From: Azospira restricta
GTDB taxonomy: Bacteria; Pseudomonadota; Gammaproteobacteria; Burkholderiales; Rhodocyclaceae
Direction of reading: 5' to 3'
Length of the DNA: 64,000 nt
Assembly: GCF_016858125.1 (NCBI RefSeq)
Contig: NZ_CP064781.1
Location: 2,179,501-2,243,500, forward strand
The translations under genes and the position numbers were made by a program. Each line of letters starts with the position of its first letter. The first letter of the stretch is position 1. The notes under the pieces are model-generated. The model was not told where the DNA came from. It saw only the letters and a program-made list of their open reading frames with translations, and did no database searches. Positions 7,314 through 16,277 of this stretch are shown here, piece by piece.

Positions 7314-8686
7314 GGATCAAGCTCGACGCGATCCGCGAGTGTCTGGAAGGCGTCATTCCCGGCAACATCGCCACCCGCGCCGCCGACGGCACGCCGAACA
7401 TCGCCTATCTGTCGCAGGCGAAGTATGTCGACAGTGAGCATGTCGCGCTTTCCTACCAGTTTTTCAACACCACGCGCCGCAACATCCTGGCCTTTCCCTA
7501 TGCGCGGGTGTCGTTGATCAACCCGCTGACCGGCGCCCACTGCCGGCTGTCGCTGCGCTACCTGCGCACCGAGGAGGCGGGACCGCTGTTCGAGAACATG
7601 AAGGTGCGGCTCGCCGGCATCGCCTCGCATACCGGCATGAGCGGCGTCTTCCGGCTGCTCGGCGCCGACGTCTATCGTGTGCTCGATATCGAGCAGGTGC
7701 CGGGGTACACGCTGCCGGCGCCGCCGCCGCCCTGCAACTTGCTGGCGGCGCTGCGCGCCAGCGCCGAACGCCTGTGCGGCTGCGGCGACCTGGACAGCAT
7801 GCTGGCCGAGTTCCTCGTCTGCCTGGAGCAATTCTTCGACATCCGCCACGCGATGGTGCTGCTGCTCGACGAAGCCGGCGAGCGCCTGTACACCGTCGCC
7901 AGCCGCGGCTACGCCGAGTCCGGCGTCGGCTCCGAGATCGCCGTCGGCGACGGCGTGATCGGCGTCGCTGCGCGCGAGCGGACGCCGATCCGCATCGGCC
8001 ACTTCACCGCCGAGTACAGCTACGGGCGGGCCATCCGGGAGAGCCTCACGCGGCGCGGGCTGGCGGGGGCGGTCGAGACCGAGATTCCGCTGCCCGGCCT
8101 GCCCGAGTCGCGCAGCCAGCTGGCGGTGCCGATCAAGGCCTGCCAGCGCCTGACCGGCGTGCTCTACGTCGAGAGTCCGCAGGACCTGCGTTTCAGCTAC
8201 GACGACGAGGATGCGCTGGTGGCGCTCGCCGGCCAGCTCGGCGTCGCCATCCGCCTGCTGCAGCAGGGGCAGGAGGGCGCGGAGTGTGCCGAGGGCGGCG
8301 ACCAGCCCCCCGTGGGCGAAGCCGCGGTGCCGGCCGTGCCGGTGGCGGGTGCGCCGCTGCGCGTCCGCCACTATGCCGAGAACGACAGCGTTTTCCTCGA
8401 TGGCGACTACCTGATCAAGGGCGTTGCCGGCTCGATCTTCTGGGCGCTGGTGCGCGACTACGACGGGAAGGGACAGCAGCATTTCAGCAACCGCGAACTG
8501 CGCCTCGACCCGCGCATCCGCCTGCCGGACATCAGCGACAACCTGGAAGCCCGGCTGATCCTGCTCGCGCGGCGGCTGGTCGAGCGCGCCGCGCCGCTGC
8601 GCATCGAGAAGACCGGCCGCGGCCGCTTCCGGCTGCATGTCGAGCGGCCGCTGTCGCTGGTCGAGATCGCCGGCGACGGCAGCTGA
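7310..8686 (+). CDS. FMN split-barrel / GAF / winged-helix-like sensor protein
   Basis: 458 residues. Residues 1-130 resemble a pyridoxamine-phosphate-oxidase-type flavin barrel (GVIPGNIATRAADGTPNIAYL, SYQFFNTTRRNI). Residues about 150-320 form a GAF domain (FDIRHAMVLLLDEAGERLY, VAVGDGVIGVAARE-like, QLAVPIKACQRLTGVLYVES). After a Pro/Ala linker, residues about 345-450 resemble a winged-helix domain (VFLDGDYLIKGVAGSIFWAL, FSNRELRLDP, IEKTGRGRFRLHVERP). This is a soluble one-polypeptide sensor, perhaps a transcription factor responding to a flavin or redox signal. It overlaps the upstream split-barrel gene by four bases. DNA binding is inferred, not proven. Confidence 0.65.
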   Translation: MRIKLDAIRECLEGVIPGNIATRAADGTPNIAYLSQAKYVDSEHVALSYQFFNTTRRNILAFPYARVSLINPLTGAHCRLSLRYLRTEEAGPLFENMKVRLAGIASHTGMSGVFRLLGADVYRVLDIEQVPGYTLPAPPPPCNLLAALRASAERLCGCGDLDSMLAEFLVCLEQFFDIRHAMVLLLDEAGERLYTVASRGYAESGVGSEIAVGDGVIGVAARERTPIRIGHFTAEYSYGRAIRESLTRRGLAGAVETEIPLPGLPESRSQLAVPIKACQRLTGVLYVESPQDLRFSYDDEDALVALAGQLGVAIRLLQQGQEGAECAEGGDQPPVGEAAVPAVPVAGAPLRVRHYAENDSVFLDGDYLIKGVAGSIFWALVRDYDGKGQQHFSNRELRLDPRIRLPDISDNLEARLILLARRLVERAAPLRIEKTGRGRFRLHVERPLSLVEIAGDGS

Positions 8687-8908
8687 CGCCGCCTGCCGGC
8701 GCGGCCTTCCTTAAATTTCCTTCCGCGTTTCCAGATTCTTCGTCAAGCCGCCGCCGCACGCCGCGCGAGTGGCTGCAGTACAGCGCATCCGGTCGGTGCC
8801 GACGACATCGCCGCCGGCGTCCGGCGGCCGCTGCGGCGGCGCGGCGAGCCCGAGGGTAGTGGCGTGATCGCTCCCGCCGCGCAGGGGCGGGGTGTGGGGG
8901 GAGGGGGC

Positions 8909-9397
8909 TCAGTAGGCGCGCCCGGCCGCTGCCAGTTGCGTGGCGGGCGGCGCGCCGGCGATCCGGGTGTCGCCCGGCTGCGGCCAGTCGAGGTGGCGCA
9001 GCAGGATCTGCGCGATCTCCCCGTGTTCCGGCACCTGCTGCGTGTATTGCACCGAGCAGTCGGCGCGGCCGCCGCACATCGTGGCTTCGGCGAGCAGGCG
9101 CGGGAAGTGGACGTCGTAGGGGTCGGTGTACATCGGGATGCGGATCAGCACCGCCTTGAACGACGAGGGCTTGCTGCGCAGCTCCTGGACGATCCGCGGC
9201 AGCTGGGCGGTCGTCTTGCCGGCGGCGGTCGGCGCCGGGTCGGAGTCGAGCAGGCAGTGGATATGCACCTGTTGGTCGTACCAGCAGCGCCAGTGCAGGT
9301 TCTGGCGGTCGGCAGCGGGGTCGGCGGCGCGCGCCGGGGCGGTGGCGAGGAGGGAGCAGCCGAGGAATGCCAGGCAAAAGAAAAGGCGCTTGACCAT
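8909..9397 (-). CDS. Secreted hypothetical protein
   Basis: 162 residues. ATG at 9397 follows GGAGAGA. A clear Sec signal peptide (MVKRLFFCLAFLGCSLLATA, cleavage near ARA-AD) is followed by a mature domain with four cysteines (WRCWYDQQVHIHC near the N-terminus and CGGRADC later) that could form two disulfides, as expected for a periplasmic or secreted protein. The C-terminus is WPQPGDTRIAGAP followed by an Ala-rich tail. I do not recognise the family. It is convergent with the flavin/GAF gene and separated by 271 bases from the HD-GYP gene. No function is proposed. Confidence 0.7.
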   Translation of the reverse strand: MVKRLFFCLAFLGCSLLATAPARAADPAADRQNLHWRCWYDQQVHIHCLLDSDPAPTAAGKTTAQLPRIVQELRSKPSSFKAVLIRIPMYTDPYDVHFPRLLAEATMCGGRADCSVQYTQQVPEHGEIAQILLRHLDWPQPGDTRIAGAPPATQLAAAGRAY

Positions 9398-9668
9398 GTT
9401 GTCTCTCCACTCTTGTTGTCGTTGTCGCCAGAAACTCCCTGGCGTTTTGCCCGGACAACTGCGGAGAGAGGATCAAGTGCCTTCTCTACCATGTTTCGGT
9501 GGCCCCGCTGGCTTGCGAATCGGTTGCTGGTCGATTCCGTCAGCCCGGTAGCTTTGCGCCCCCGCCTTTCGACGGGTTTGCCTTTGTCGTGCAGGCAATG
9601 GTTAATCTAGATCAAAGAATTTTCGCTGGCAAGCAGAAAGTGAAAACCTGCGGCGGGCGAAACGGGGA

Positions 9669-10802
9669 TCACCGGAACCTGGCGTCCTTGCCCCAGACGT
9701 GGGCCATGCGCACCGGCGTTGTCAGCTTGTCGAAGGTGATCACTTCGTCGATCGCGGAATCGGGCAGGTGCGTCTTGCGGTACGAGGCGACCTCGAGGAA
9801 CAGCCCGCTCTTGGCGATCACCGCGTGCACCGCCGGCGTGTCCGGGCTTTCGCCGGGGCCGGTGACGACGCCGATTTCGGCGGTCTTCAGCCGCACCAGC
9901 GTGCCCACCGGGTAGATGCCGACGATGCGGATCAGCGTTGCGGCGACGGTGACGTCGATCTGCTGCCCCTGCTTCAGGTAGAGGTCGCGCAGCGCCTGGT
10001 TCGGCTTGTGCGGGCCGTGGTAGGCGCGGCTGGAGACCATCGCGCCGTAGCGGTCGGCGATGCCGATGATGCGTGCGCCGATCGCGATCGCGTCGCCGGC
10101 GAGGCCGTCGGGGTAGCCTGAGCCGTCGCTGTTCTCGTGGTGCTGACGGACGCAGGCGAGCCAGGCGGCGTCGGCGACGCCGAGCCGCTTCAGCCGTTCG
10201 GCGCCGTGCGCCGGGTGCTGGCGGATCATCGCCAGCAGCTTGTCGTTGAGCGCGCCGGTGATCGCGTCGACCTTGTCCTGCACCTCGAACATGCCGATGT
10301 TCATCGTCAGCGCGGCGCCGATCGTCGCCCGCTGCGCCGCTGCGTCGAGCGCCAGCTCGCGGCCGAGCAGGCAGGCGAGGATGGCGGTGTCGATCGCGTG
10401 CTTCACCGTGTAGCCGGTGTCGTGCATCAGCAGGATCGACGACATCGCCAGCGCCGGGTGCAGGTCGCAGGCGGCCTGCACCGAGTCGATCAGCTTCGTC
10501 ATGCGGCCGGCGAAGTCGAGCGTCTGCTCGGGGCTGTGCGCGCAGATGTGGCCGAGGCTGCGGCGGGCGTCGACCAGATGCTGCATCGCGGTCGGCTTCT
10601 CGGCGGCGGCAGCCGGGTCGAGCGGCCGCGCGGACGAGTCGTCGCGCTGCAGGAAGAGGCCTTCGTCGATCAGGCGCTCGAGCGCCATCTGGCTCTGTAC
10701 CGACTGCCCCTTGCGCAAGAGCAGCACGCCGTCGGCGCCGTAGGCGTCCCATGGCAGCGGCTGGCCGACCTTCAGATCCTGCAGCGTGATGCGCTGTTTC
10801 AT
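9669..10802 (-). CDS. HD-GYP-like protein with degenerate HD motif
   Basis: 377 residues. ATG at 10802 follows GGAGG in a GC-rich leader. An N-terminal domain (about 1-70, ITLQDLKVGQPLPWDAYG) like those preceding many HD-GYP domains leads into an HD-GYP fold (about 125-330) with HHENSDGSGYPDGL at 221-234 and the later IADRYGAM. The position where active members carry HD (LLHDIGK) reads LTMNIGM, so Met167 and Asn168 replace His and Asp. First-shell metal ligands are therefore missing and c-di-GMP hydrolysis is doubtful. It may instead bind nucleotide or act as a partner. A C-terminal extension (about 330-377) has no recognised fold. Confidence 0.82.
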   Translation of the reverse strand: MKQRITLQDLKVGQPLPWDAYGADGVLLLRKGQSVQSQMALERLIDEGLFLQRDDSSARPLDPAAAAEKPTAMQHLVDARRSLGHICAHSPEQTLDFAGRMTKLIDSVQAACDLHPALAMSSILLMHDTGYTVKHAIDTAILACLLGRELALDAAAQRATIGAALTMNIGMFEVQDKVDAITGALNDKLLAMIRQHPAHGAERLKRLGVADAAWLACVRQHHENSDGSGYPDGLAGDAIAIGARIIGIADRYGAMVSSRAYHGPHKPNQALRDLYLKQGQQIDVTVAATLIRIVGIYPVGTLVRLKTAEIGVVTGPGESPDTPAVHAVIAKSGLFLEVASYRKTHLPDSAIDEVITFDKLTTPVRMAHVWGKDARFR

Positions 10803-11011
10803 GATGCCTTGCCTCCCCGGGGGAGCGGGTGGCTGCCCGCTCGGCAAAACATGTCGTCGGCGGCGTGCGGAAAGGGCGACGTCGCGTCGGGAATTCCGCA
10901 ATCACCCGCCGATTGCCACTCCCGTTTGTTTCATGCTACTTCCGTGTCGCCGAAAATCAAAGCATTTCAACGACTTGCCCGGCGCCCGGGTGGCGGCATG
11001 TTTTGCCGTGC

Positions 11012-11257
11012 TCAGTGCAGGACCAGCCGGAAGCAGGGCAGCGGCGAGATCGCCTCGCCGGTCTCGACCAGGAACATCCCTTGCGTCAGTGCTGCAAGCT
11101 TGAGCAGGAGCAGCGGGGACAGTGTGCCGCTGGCGAGCAGTTCGAGTTCTTCGCCGGACTTCATCGCCAGGCTCAACGGTCCGGGGTGGAAGCCATCCGC
11201 CTCGTCGTGGCCGACCAGTTCATCGAGGTCGGTGTCGGGGGTGCATTGATGTCGCAT
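11012..11257 (-). CDS. Small hypothetical protein
   Basis: 81 residues beginning MRHQCTPDTDLDELVGHDEA. The start at 11257 is set by a strong AAGGAGG eight bases upstream; a longer in-frame version would lack this site. The protein is acidic at the N-terminus with a hydrophobic Leu-rich middle (GTLSPLLLLKLAALTQG), too short for a confident membrane helix. I recognise no family. It lies 209 bases upstream of the HD-GYP gene on the same strand, so co-transcription is possible but not indicated. Confidence 0.6.
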   Translation of the reverse strand: MRHQCTPDTDLDELVGHDEADGFHPGPLSLAMKSGEELELLASGTLSPLLLLKLAALTQGMFLVETGEAISPLPCFRLVLH

Positions 11258-11409
11258 GCGCGCCTCCTTGCAGCTTTCACCTTCGTTAACGGCAACGCCG
11301 GAAGAAAGCTGAATGGTGATGGGCAAAGCGATGCAAGATGCACGCCAGGTTGCGGGTGCGATGTCGGGGGCGCCCCCCCGTTCCGTCGGGCGCTGTGCCG
11401 GGTGCCGCG

Positions 11410-12039
11410 CTATCGCCAGAGCGACAGCGGCGGGTCGGCGACCACCGCGCGCAGCAGGTCGCCACGGGAAACGAAGCCGACCAGCGCCTGCCGCTCGTCG
11501 ACGATCGGCACGCCGTCGACGCCGCGTTCGAGCATCACCCGGGCGATGTAGCGGATGTCGGTGAGCGGGTCGGCGGCGACCACCGGCGAGGTCATCACGT
11601 CGGCGACGCGCTGCGCCATGACCGCGCCGGCCGTGCCGCGCTCGGGGTCGAGCGCGACGAGCAGGTCGTGCTCGCTGACGATGCCGACCAGGCCGCCATC
11701 GCGGCCGAGCACCGGCGCCTGCCGGATGCGGCGCTCGACCAGCAGGCGCCAGGCGCGGGCGACCTCGTCGGCGGCGGCGAGGGCGAGCACCTGCGGCCGC
11801 ATGATCTGTCGCGCATGCACCAGCGGCCCGCGCTCTTCGTCGATGTGCAGCATGCGGCGATAGGCGGCGGAGGCCGCCCGCCGGCTTTCCGGCAGCACCC
11901 GCGCCGCGGCGTCGCCGAGTTCGGCGCCGGCGGTGCCGATCGCATCGACCGCCCGCCGCCGCCCGACCTGGCGCACGTCCGGCAGCTGCTCCAGCCGCCC
12001 CGAGAAGATCTGACCGTTGACCCCGTAGATTCCGAACAT
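11410..12039 (-). CDS. Tandem CBS-domain protein
   Basis: 209 residues. ATG at 12039 has AAGGAG eight bases upstream. The N-terminal about 75 residues (MFGIYGVNGQIFSGRLEQL) are poorly conserved in type and may make partner contacts. Two CBS motifs follow (about 80-135 and 145-205): MRPQVLALAAADEVARAW, APVLGRDGGLVGIVSEHDLL, then MTSPVVAADPLTDIRYIARV, VPIVDERQALVGFVSRGDLL. Such pairs bind adenine nucleotides and report energy or nucleotide state. No enzymatic domain is attached. It is next to the psd/NrfJ-like pair on the same strand, with 76 bases between. Confidence 0.85.
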   Translation of the reverse strand: MFGIYGVNGQIFSGRLEQLPDVRQVGRRRAVDAIGTAGAELGDAAARVLPESRRAASAAYRRMLHIDEERGPLVHARQIMRPQVLALAAADEVARAWRLLVERRIRQAPVLGRDGGLVGIVSEHDLLVALDPERGTAGAVMAQRVADVMTSPVVAADPLTDIRYIARVMLERGVDGVPIVDERQALVGFVSRGDLLRAVVADPPLSLWR

Positions 12040-12115
12040 GCGCCGCACTCCTTGCCTTCAGTCTAGGCAGTCCGGGCGCCGATGGGTAGGGTCCGGCGCC
12101 GGCGTGGCGCGGTGC

Positions 12116-12487
12116 TCAGTCCGGCAGCACCGCGACGTGGCGGACGAAGGTCAGCGACGGGAAGGTGCGCTGCAGCACCTTGCTGTAGAAGTTCGCCATC
12201 GTCGCGCCGTCGGCGTAGCGGATCGTCGCCCCGGCGGCGACGTCCAGCCGCGGCGCCGCGAGCCAGCGGCTGCCGCCGTCGGCGGCGACTTCGAGGTAGG
12301 TGTATTCGTTGACGTTGATTGCGCTCAGCACCGTGCCCCGGTGCGGCAGTTCGCTCGCGGCCGGCGCCGCCTGCGGCGCCAGCAGCTCGACCGCCTTCGC
12401 CGGCGACGGGTGGCCCGGCGGCGGTTCGGCCCGGGCCGGCGCGGCGAGCGCGATGGCTAAGAGCAGCGCGGCGGCGCGCGCGATCAT
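12116..12487 (-). CDS. NrfJ-like periplasmic protein
   Basis: 123 residues. A Sec signal peptide (MIARAAALLLAIALAAPARA) is followed by a Pro/Ala linker and a small beta domain with HRGTVLSAINVNEYTYLEV, SRWLAAP, MANFYSKVLQRTF and FVRHVAVLP. From memory this resembles the GW/NrfJ-type family (YTYvev ... wvAaP ... M.nF.SktL.RtF) found near multihaem cytochromes and metal-handling genes; not verified by search. Its ATG overlaps the stop of psd (ATGA, 12484-12487), so it is coupled to phosphatidylethanolamine synthesis, an odd partner. Its role is unknown. Confidence 0.65.
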   Translation of the reverse strand: MIARAAALLLAIALAAPARAEPPPGHPSPAKAVELLAPQAAPAASELPHRGTVLSAINVNEYTYLEVAADGGSRWLAAPRLDVAAGATIRYADGATMANFYSKVLQRTFPSLTFVRHVAVLPD

Positions 12488-13335
12488 GCCGCGCCGGCCA
12501 TGCCCATCGCCTCGCCCATGCGCACGGCGCGTGCCGGTGCCCAGTCGGCGTTGAAGGCGAGGGCGTCCTTCGGGAAGAGCATGACGACGGTCGAGCCGAG
12601 CAGGAAGCGGCCCATCTCCTCGCCCTGCTGCAGCACGATGCCCTGCTCGTCGTAGCGCCACTCGCGGACGACGCCGGGGCGCGGCGGATTGACCGTGCCG
12701 TGCCAGACAGTGGCCATGCTGCCGACGATGGTGGCGCCGACCAGCGTCAGCACGAAGGGGCCGTGCGCCGAGTCGAAGACGCAGACGACGCGTTCGTTGC
12801 GCGCGAAGAGTCCGGGCACGCCGCGCGCGGTCGCCGGATTCACCGAGAACAGCTCGCCGGGGACGTGGATCATGCGCAGCAGCCGCCCGGCGCAGGGCAT
12901 GTGGATGCGGTGGTAGTCGCGCGGGCTGAGGTAGAGCGTGGCGAAGCTGCCGTTCTCGAAGCGTGCGGCGAGTTCGCGGTCGCCGCCGACGAGCGCCGTC
13001 GTCGAATAGCGGTGGCCCTTGGCCTGGAAGATCTGGTCGCGCTCGATGGCGCCGAACTGGCTGATCGCGCCGTCGACCGGGCAGACGAAGTCGGCGGCGG
13101 CGAGCGCACGCGCGCCGTCCTTCAGCGGCCGCGTGAAGAACTCGTTGAAGCTCTTGTAGGCGGCGACGTCCGGGTTCGCGGCTTCCGCCATGTTCACGCC
13201 GTAGCGGCCGACGAACCAGCGGATGGTGCGGGTGGTCAGCGCACCCGCTTCGGCGCCGGCGAGGCGTCCGGCGAGGCGGGTCAGGGCCTGTTTCGGCAGA
13301 AGGTATTGGGCGAGGACGGCGAGGCGGTCGGACAC
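12484..13335 (-). CDS. psd: Phosphatidylserine decarboxylase
   Basis: 283 residues, GTG start. It converts phosphatidylserine to phosphatidylethanolamine at the inner membrane, using a pyruvoyl group made by self-cleavage. The cleavage motif LGST is at 246-249 (Ser248 becomes pyruvoyl), with Asp88 in CPVDGA and His142/His145 in YHRIH as expected for the proenzyme. The length is close to that of Escherichia coli Psd (about 320), slightly short at the N-terminus. A perfect -10 TATAAT on this strand lies at 13365-13370. No strong ribosome site precedes the GTG. The NrfJ-like gene is translationally coupled downstream. Confidence 0.93.
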   Translation of the reverse strand: MSDRLAVLAQYLLPKQALTRLAGRLAGAEAGALTTRTIRWFVGRYGVNMAEAANPDVAAYKSFNEFFTRPLKDGARALAAADFVCPVDGAISQFGAIERDQIFQAKGHRYSTTALVGGDRELAARFENGSFATLYLSPRDYHRIHMPCAGRLLRMIHVPGELFSVNPATARGVPGLFARNERVVCVFDSAHGPFVLTLVGATIVGSMATVWHGTVNPPRPGVVREWRYDEQGIVLQQGEEMGRFLLGSTVVMLFPKDALAFNADWAPARAVRMGEAMGMAGAA

Positions 13336-13430
13336 GGTAGCGGGGGGAAGTCGAACGACCGGCGATTATACCGGCCCTTGTCCGGGCTAACATTGGGGTC
13401 TTTGCTTTCCTTTGTGAAAGGAGTTCGGCG

Positions 13431-14870
13431 ATGCAGGAACGGACGCAACTCTATATCGGCGGGCGCTGGCTGGCGGCGCACGGCAGCGGCAGCATCGCGG
13501 TCGATTGTCCGGCCGACGGCAGCGTGCTGGCGACGATACCGGCCGGCGACGCGGCCGACGCGGCGGCGGCGGTGGCCGCGGCGCGCGAGGCGTTTCCGGG
13601 CTGGGCGGCGACGCCGGCGGTCGAGCGCGCGGCGCTGCTGAAGCAGGTGCAGGAGGCGATGAAGCTGCGCGGCGACGAGATCGCACGCACCATCTCGTCG
13701 GAGATGGGGGCGCCGCTGGCCTTCTCGCAGCGCGTGCAGCTCGCCTCGCCGGCAGCGACCTTCAGCATGTACGCGAAGCTGCTCGCCGATTTTCCGTTCG
13801 CCGAGCGCGTCGGCCATTCGCTGGTGCTGCGCGAACCGGTCGGCGTCGTCGCCGCGATCACGCCGTGGAATTACCCGCTGCACCAGATCGCCGCCAAGGT
13901 CGCGGCGGCGCTGGCCGCCGGCTGCACGGTGGTGCTCAAACCCTCCGAGGTGGCGCCGCTGAACGCGTTCATCCTCGCCGAGATCTTCGACGACCTCGGC
14001 CTGCCGCCCGGCGTCTTCAACCTCGTCACCGGTGTCGGGCCGGTCGTCGGCGAAGCGCTGGCGACGCACCCGGACGTGGACATGGTCTCCTTCACCGGCT
14101 CGACGCAAGCCGGCAAGCGCGTCGCCGCACTGGCGGCCGACACCGTCAAGCGCGTCGCGCTCGAACTCGGCGGCAAGTCGGCCGGGATCGTGCTCGACGA
14201 TGCCGATTTCGCGCTCGCGGTGCCGGCGGTGGTCGCCAACTGCTACGCCAACGCCGGCCAGACCTGCACCGCGCAGACCCGGCTGCTGGTGCCGGCGGCG
14301 CGCTACGCCGAGGCGGCGGAGCTGGCGGTCGCCGCCGCGCGGAAATTCCGCGTCGGCGAGCCGCTGGCCGAGGGTACGACGCTCGGTCCGCTGGCCTCGA
14401 AGGCCCAGCAGCAGCGGGTGCGCGAGTACATCGCCAAGGGCGTTGCGGAAGGGGCCGAGCTGCTGACGGGCGGCGGCGAACTGCCGGCCGGCGTTCCGGC
14501 GGGTGGCTTCTACGTGACGCCGACGGTGTTCGGCCGCGTCCGTCCGGAGCACGTGATCGCGCAGGAGGAAATCTTCGGGCCGGTGCTGGCTATCATCACC
14601 TACGAAGACGAGGACGACGCGGTGCGCATCGCCAACGGCACGCCCTACGGGCTCGCCGGCGGCGTCTGGGCGGCCGGCGACGAACGCGCCGAGGCGGTCG
14701 CGCGCCGGCTGCGCACCGGCCAGATCGAGATCAACGGCGGCCCGTTCAACCTCTACGCGCCGTTCGGCGGCTACAAGCAGTCGGGCAACGGCCGCGAGCT
14801 GGGCCGCTACGGGCTGGAGGAATTCCTCGAATACAAGTCGCTGCAGTTCCGGCCGCCGGCGAAGGGCTGA
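13431..14870 (+). CDS. NAD(P)-dependent aldehyde dehydrogenase
   Basis: 479 residues. ATG at 13431 follows AAAGGAG. It oxidises an aldehyde to the acid. Motifs: TPWNYP (Asn147), the nucleotide-binding [18 protein letters not shown] with general base Glu245, NAGQTCTA with catalytic Cys279 and EEIFGPV. It is soluble and of full family length. The relatives that come to mind are broad aldehyde/betaine-aldehyde dehydrogenases, and the substrate cannot be set from sequence. It is divergent from psd across 95 bases and converges on nnrS with a GC-rich dyad between the two stops. Confidence 0.9.
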   Translation: MQERTQLYIGGRWLAAHGSGSIAVDCPADGSVLATIPAGDAADAAAAVAAAREAFPGWAATPAVERAALLKQVQEAMKLRGDEIARTISSEMGAPLAFSQRVQLASPAATFSMYAKLLADFPFAERVGHSLVLREPVGVVAAITPWNYPLHQIAAKVAAALAAGCTVVLKPSEVAPLNAFILAEIFDDLGLPPGVFNLVTGVGPVVGEALATHPDVDMVSFTGSTQAGKRVAALAADTVKRVALELGGKSAGIVLDDADFALAVPAVVANCYANAGQTCTAQTRLLVPAARYAEAAELAVAAARKFRVGEPLAEGTTLGPLASKAQQQRVREYIAKGVAEGAELLTGGGELPAGVPAGGFYVTPTVFGRVRPEHVIAQEEIFGPVLAIITYEDEDDAVRIANGTPYGLAGGVWAAGDERAEAVARRLRTGQIEINGGPFNLYAPFGGYKQSGNGRELGRYGLEEFLEYKSLQFRPPAKG

Positions 14871-14892
14871 GGCCGGCCGGCGCTTGCGGGGG

Positions 14893-14909
14893 GCGGGCCG
14901 GCGGCCCGC
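14893..14909. terminator. GC-rich hairpin between convergent genes
   Basis: GCGGGCC and GGCCCGC flank a GGC loop immediately next to the nnrS stop and 22 bases after the aldehyde dehydrogenase stop. It could stop transcription from either side, but no T-run follows on either strand, so intrinsic termination is doubtful. Confidence 0.35.
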
Positions 14910-16079
14910 TCAGTGCACCTTGCCGTCGACGCGCGGCTGCAGCAGCCGCGGGATGTAGCGCCAGCCGAGCAGGCCGAAGGCGACGAACCAGCAGGCCGCT
15001 GCCGCATGCACCCAGGCGGGGTAGGCCTCGGGCCACAGCTGCGGTGCGACCACGCGCAGGACGAAGGCGGCGATCATGATCTTCAAGAGCAGCTTGTCGA
15101 GGCGGTCGAAGACCACCTTGCGGCCGGTGTGGCCGTTGGCGATGCGGACGATCATCGCCGGGATGATCAGCCCCATCGTGCCGAAGGTGAAGATGTGCAC
15201 CGGCAGCGTGCCGATCCAGTGCAGGTTGGCGAAGCGGCCGAAGCCGTCGAGCAGCAGTTGGCCGACGATGCCGAGGTAGCCGAGGTGCATGATGCCGATG
15301 TCGATGCGCGTCATCGCCGTCAGCGGCTTCCAGAAGAAGAAGCGGCCGAGCAGCGCCGAGGCGAGCGTCAGCGCGATGGCGCCGGACAGGATCGGCGGCA
15401 GCAGGCTCTCGAAGACCATGAGCAGCGCCAGCAGCTTGATCGCGTTGTCGAGCGGCGCCTTCCTGAGGATCGTCGCCTGGAAGACGCCCTTCATGAACTG
15501 CGTCAGCGTCCGTTCGAGCATGACCAGGAAGGCCAGCCGGTAGAGCCCCAGCGTCATGCTCCAGCCGGTGGCGAAGGTGTCGGGGGCGAGCAGCAGGTTC
15601 TTGGCGACGATGAACAGCGGCAGCGCGATCAGGAAGAAGCGGTTGTCGACGCGGTAGCTGTCGTCCTCGCGGTGACGGACCAGCGTCCACAGCAGCATGA
15701 GGACGATGCCGCCGAGGAAGAGGTTGCCGACGACGGCGAACAGCAGCGGCGGCAGGTAGCCGGCGTACCACATGCCCAGCCGCTCGAGCAGCCAAGCGGC
15801 GGCGAGCAGGATCAGCGGCGTGCCGTGGTAGCCGCGGACGCCGACCCAGTTCTTGGTCGAGGTCAGCAGGAAGCCGCCGAGCACCGCCCAGCCGAAACCG
15901 AAGAACATCTCGTGGGCGTGCCACTGGTTGGGCGCCAGCGGCGACGCCGGAGGCGTCACGACACCGGTGAACAGCAGTGTCCAGGCGAGCGGCAGCGCCA
16001 TGCCGGAGAGGCAGGCGAGCGCGAAGAAGGGGCGGAAACCGACCAGCCAGAGCGGGTGTTCGGAGAAACGCATGCGCAT
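14910..16079 (-). CDS. nnrS: NnrS family haem/copper membrane protein
   Basis: 389 residues, multipass (about 10-12 membrane helices, e.g. LVGFRPFFALACLSGMALP and LLMVFESLLPPILSGAIAL). NnrS proteins are haem- and copper-containing membrane proteins linked to nitric-oxide stress and denitrification. Typical features are the conserved NQWHAHEMFFGFGWAVLGGF near residue 50, TSTKNWVG, and histidines such as IMHLGYLG and LPVHIFTFG. ATG at 16079 has GGGAG four bases upstream; a second ATG at 16073 is better spaced and also possible. It is divergent from a nitronate monooxygenase, whose product is nitrite, a plausible functional link. Confidence 0.87.
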   Translation of the reverse strand: MRMRFSEHPLWLVGFRPFFALACLSGMALPLAWTLLFTGVVTPPASPLAPNQWHAHEMFFGFGWAVLGGFLLTSTKNWVGVRGYHGTPLILLAAAWLLERLGMWYAGYLPPLLFAVVGNLFLGGIVLMLLWTLVRHREDDSYRVDNRFFLIALPLFIVAKNLLLAPDTFATGWSMTLGLYRLAFLVMLERTLTQFMKGVFQATILRKAPLDNAIKLLALLMVFESLLPPILSGAIALTLASALLGRFFFWKPLTAMTRIDIGIMHLGYLGIVGQLLLDGFGRFANLHWIGTLPVHIFTFGTMGLIIPAMIVRIANGHTGRKVVFDRLDKLLLKIMIAAFVLRVVAPQLWPEAYPAWVHAAAACWFVAFGLLGWRYIPRLLQPRVDGKVH

Positions 16080-16277
16080 GCTCCCTGGCGACGGCCCGTC
16101 GGCGGGCCGGAAAAAGGCGCACAGTATACCGTCCCGCGGCGGGCGCTTTTTTGATCCGGATGCCGGTTTCCGCGTTTCAAACGGGCAAGCGCGGGCCGGC
16201 ACAATCGCGTAAAATCCGGCCCTTGCCCCGGAGTGCGCGCCGAGATTGCGCCCGGGCGGCGAACCGGAAGGATGAGA

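Noticed and set aside
16150-16166. TTGAT-like half site in the nnrS/monooxygenase spacer as an FNR box
   Set aside because: Only the left half matches; the right half (ATGCC) does not, so it is weaker than the rnf site.
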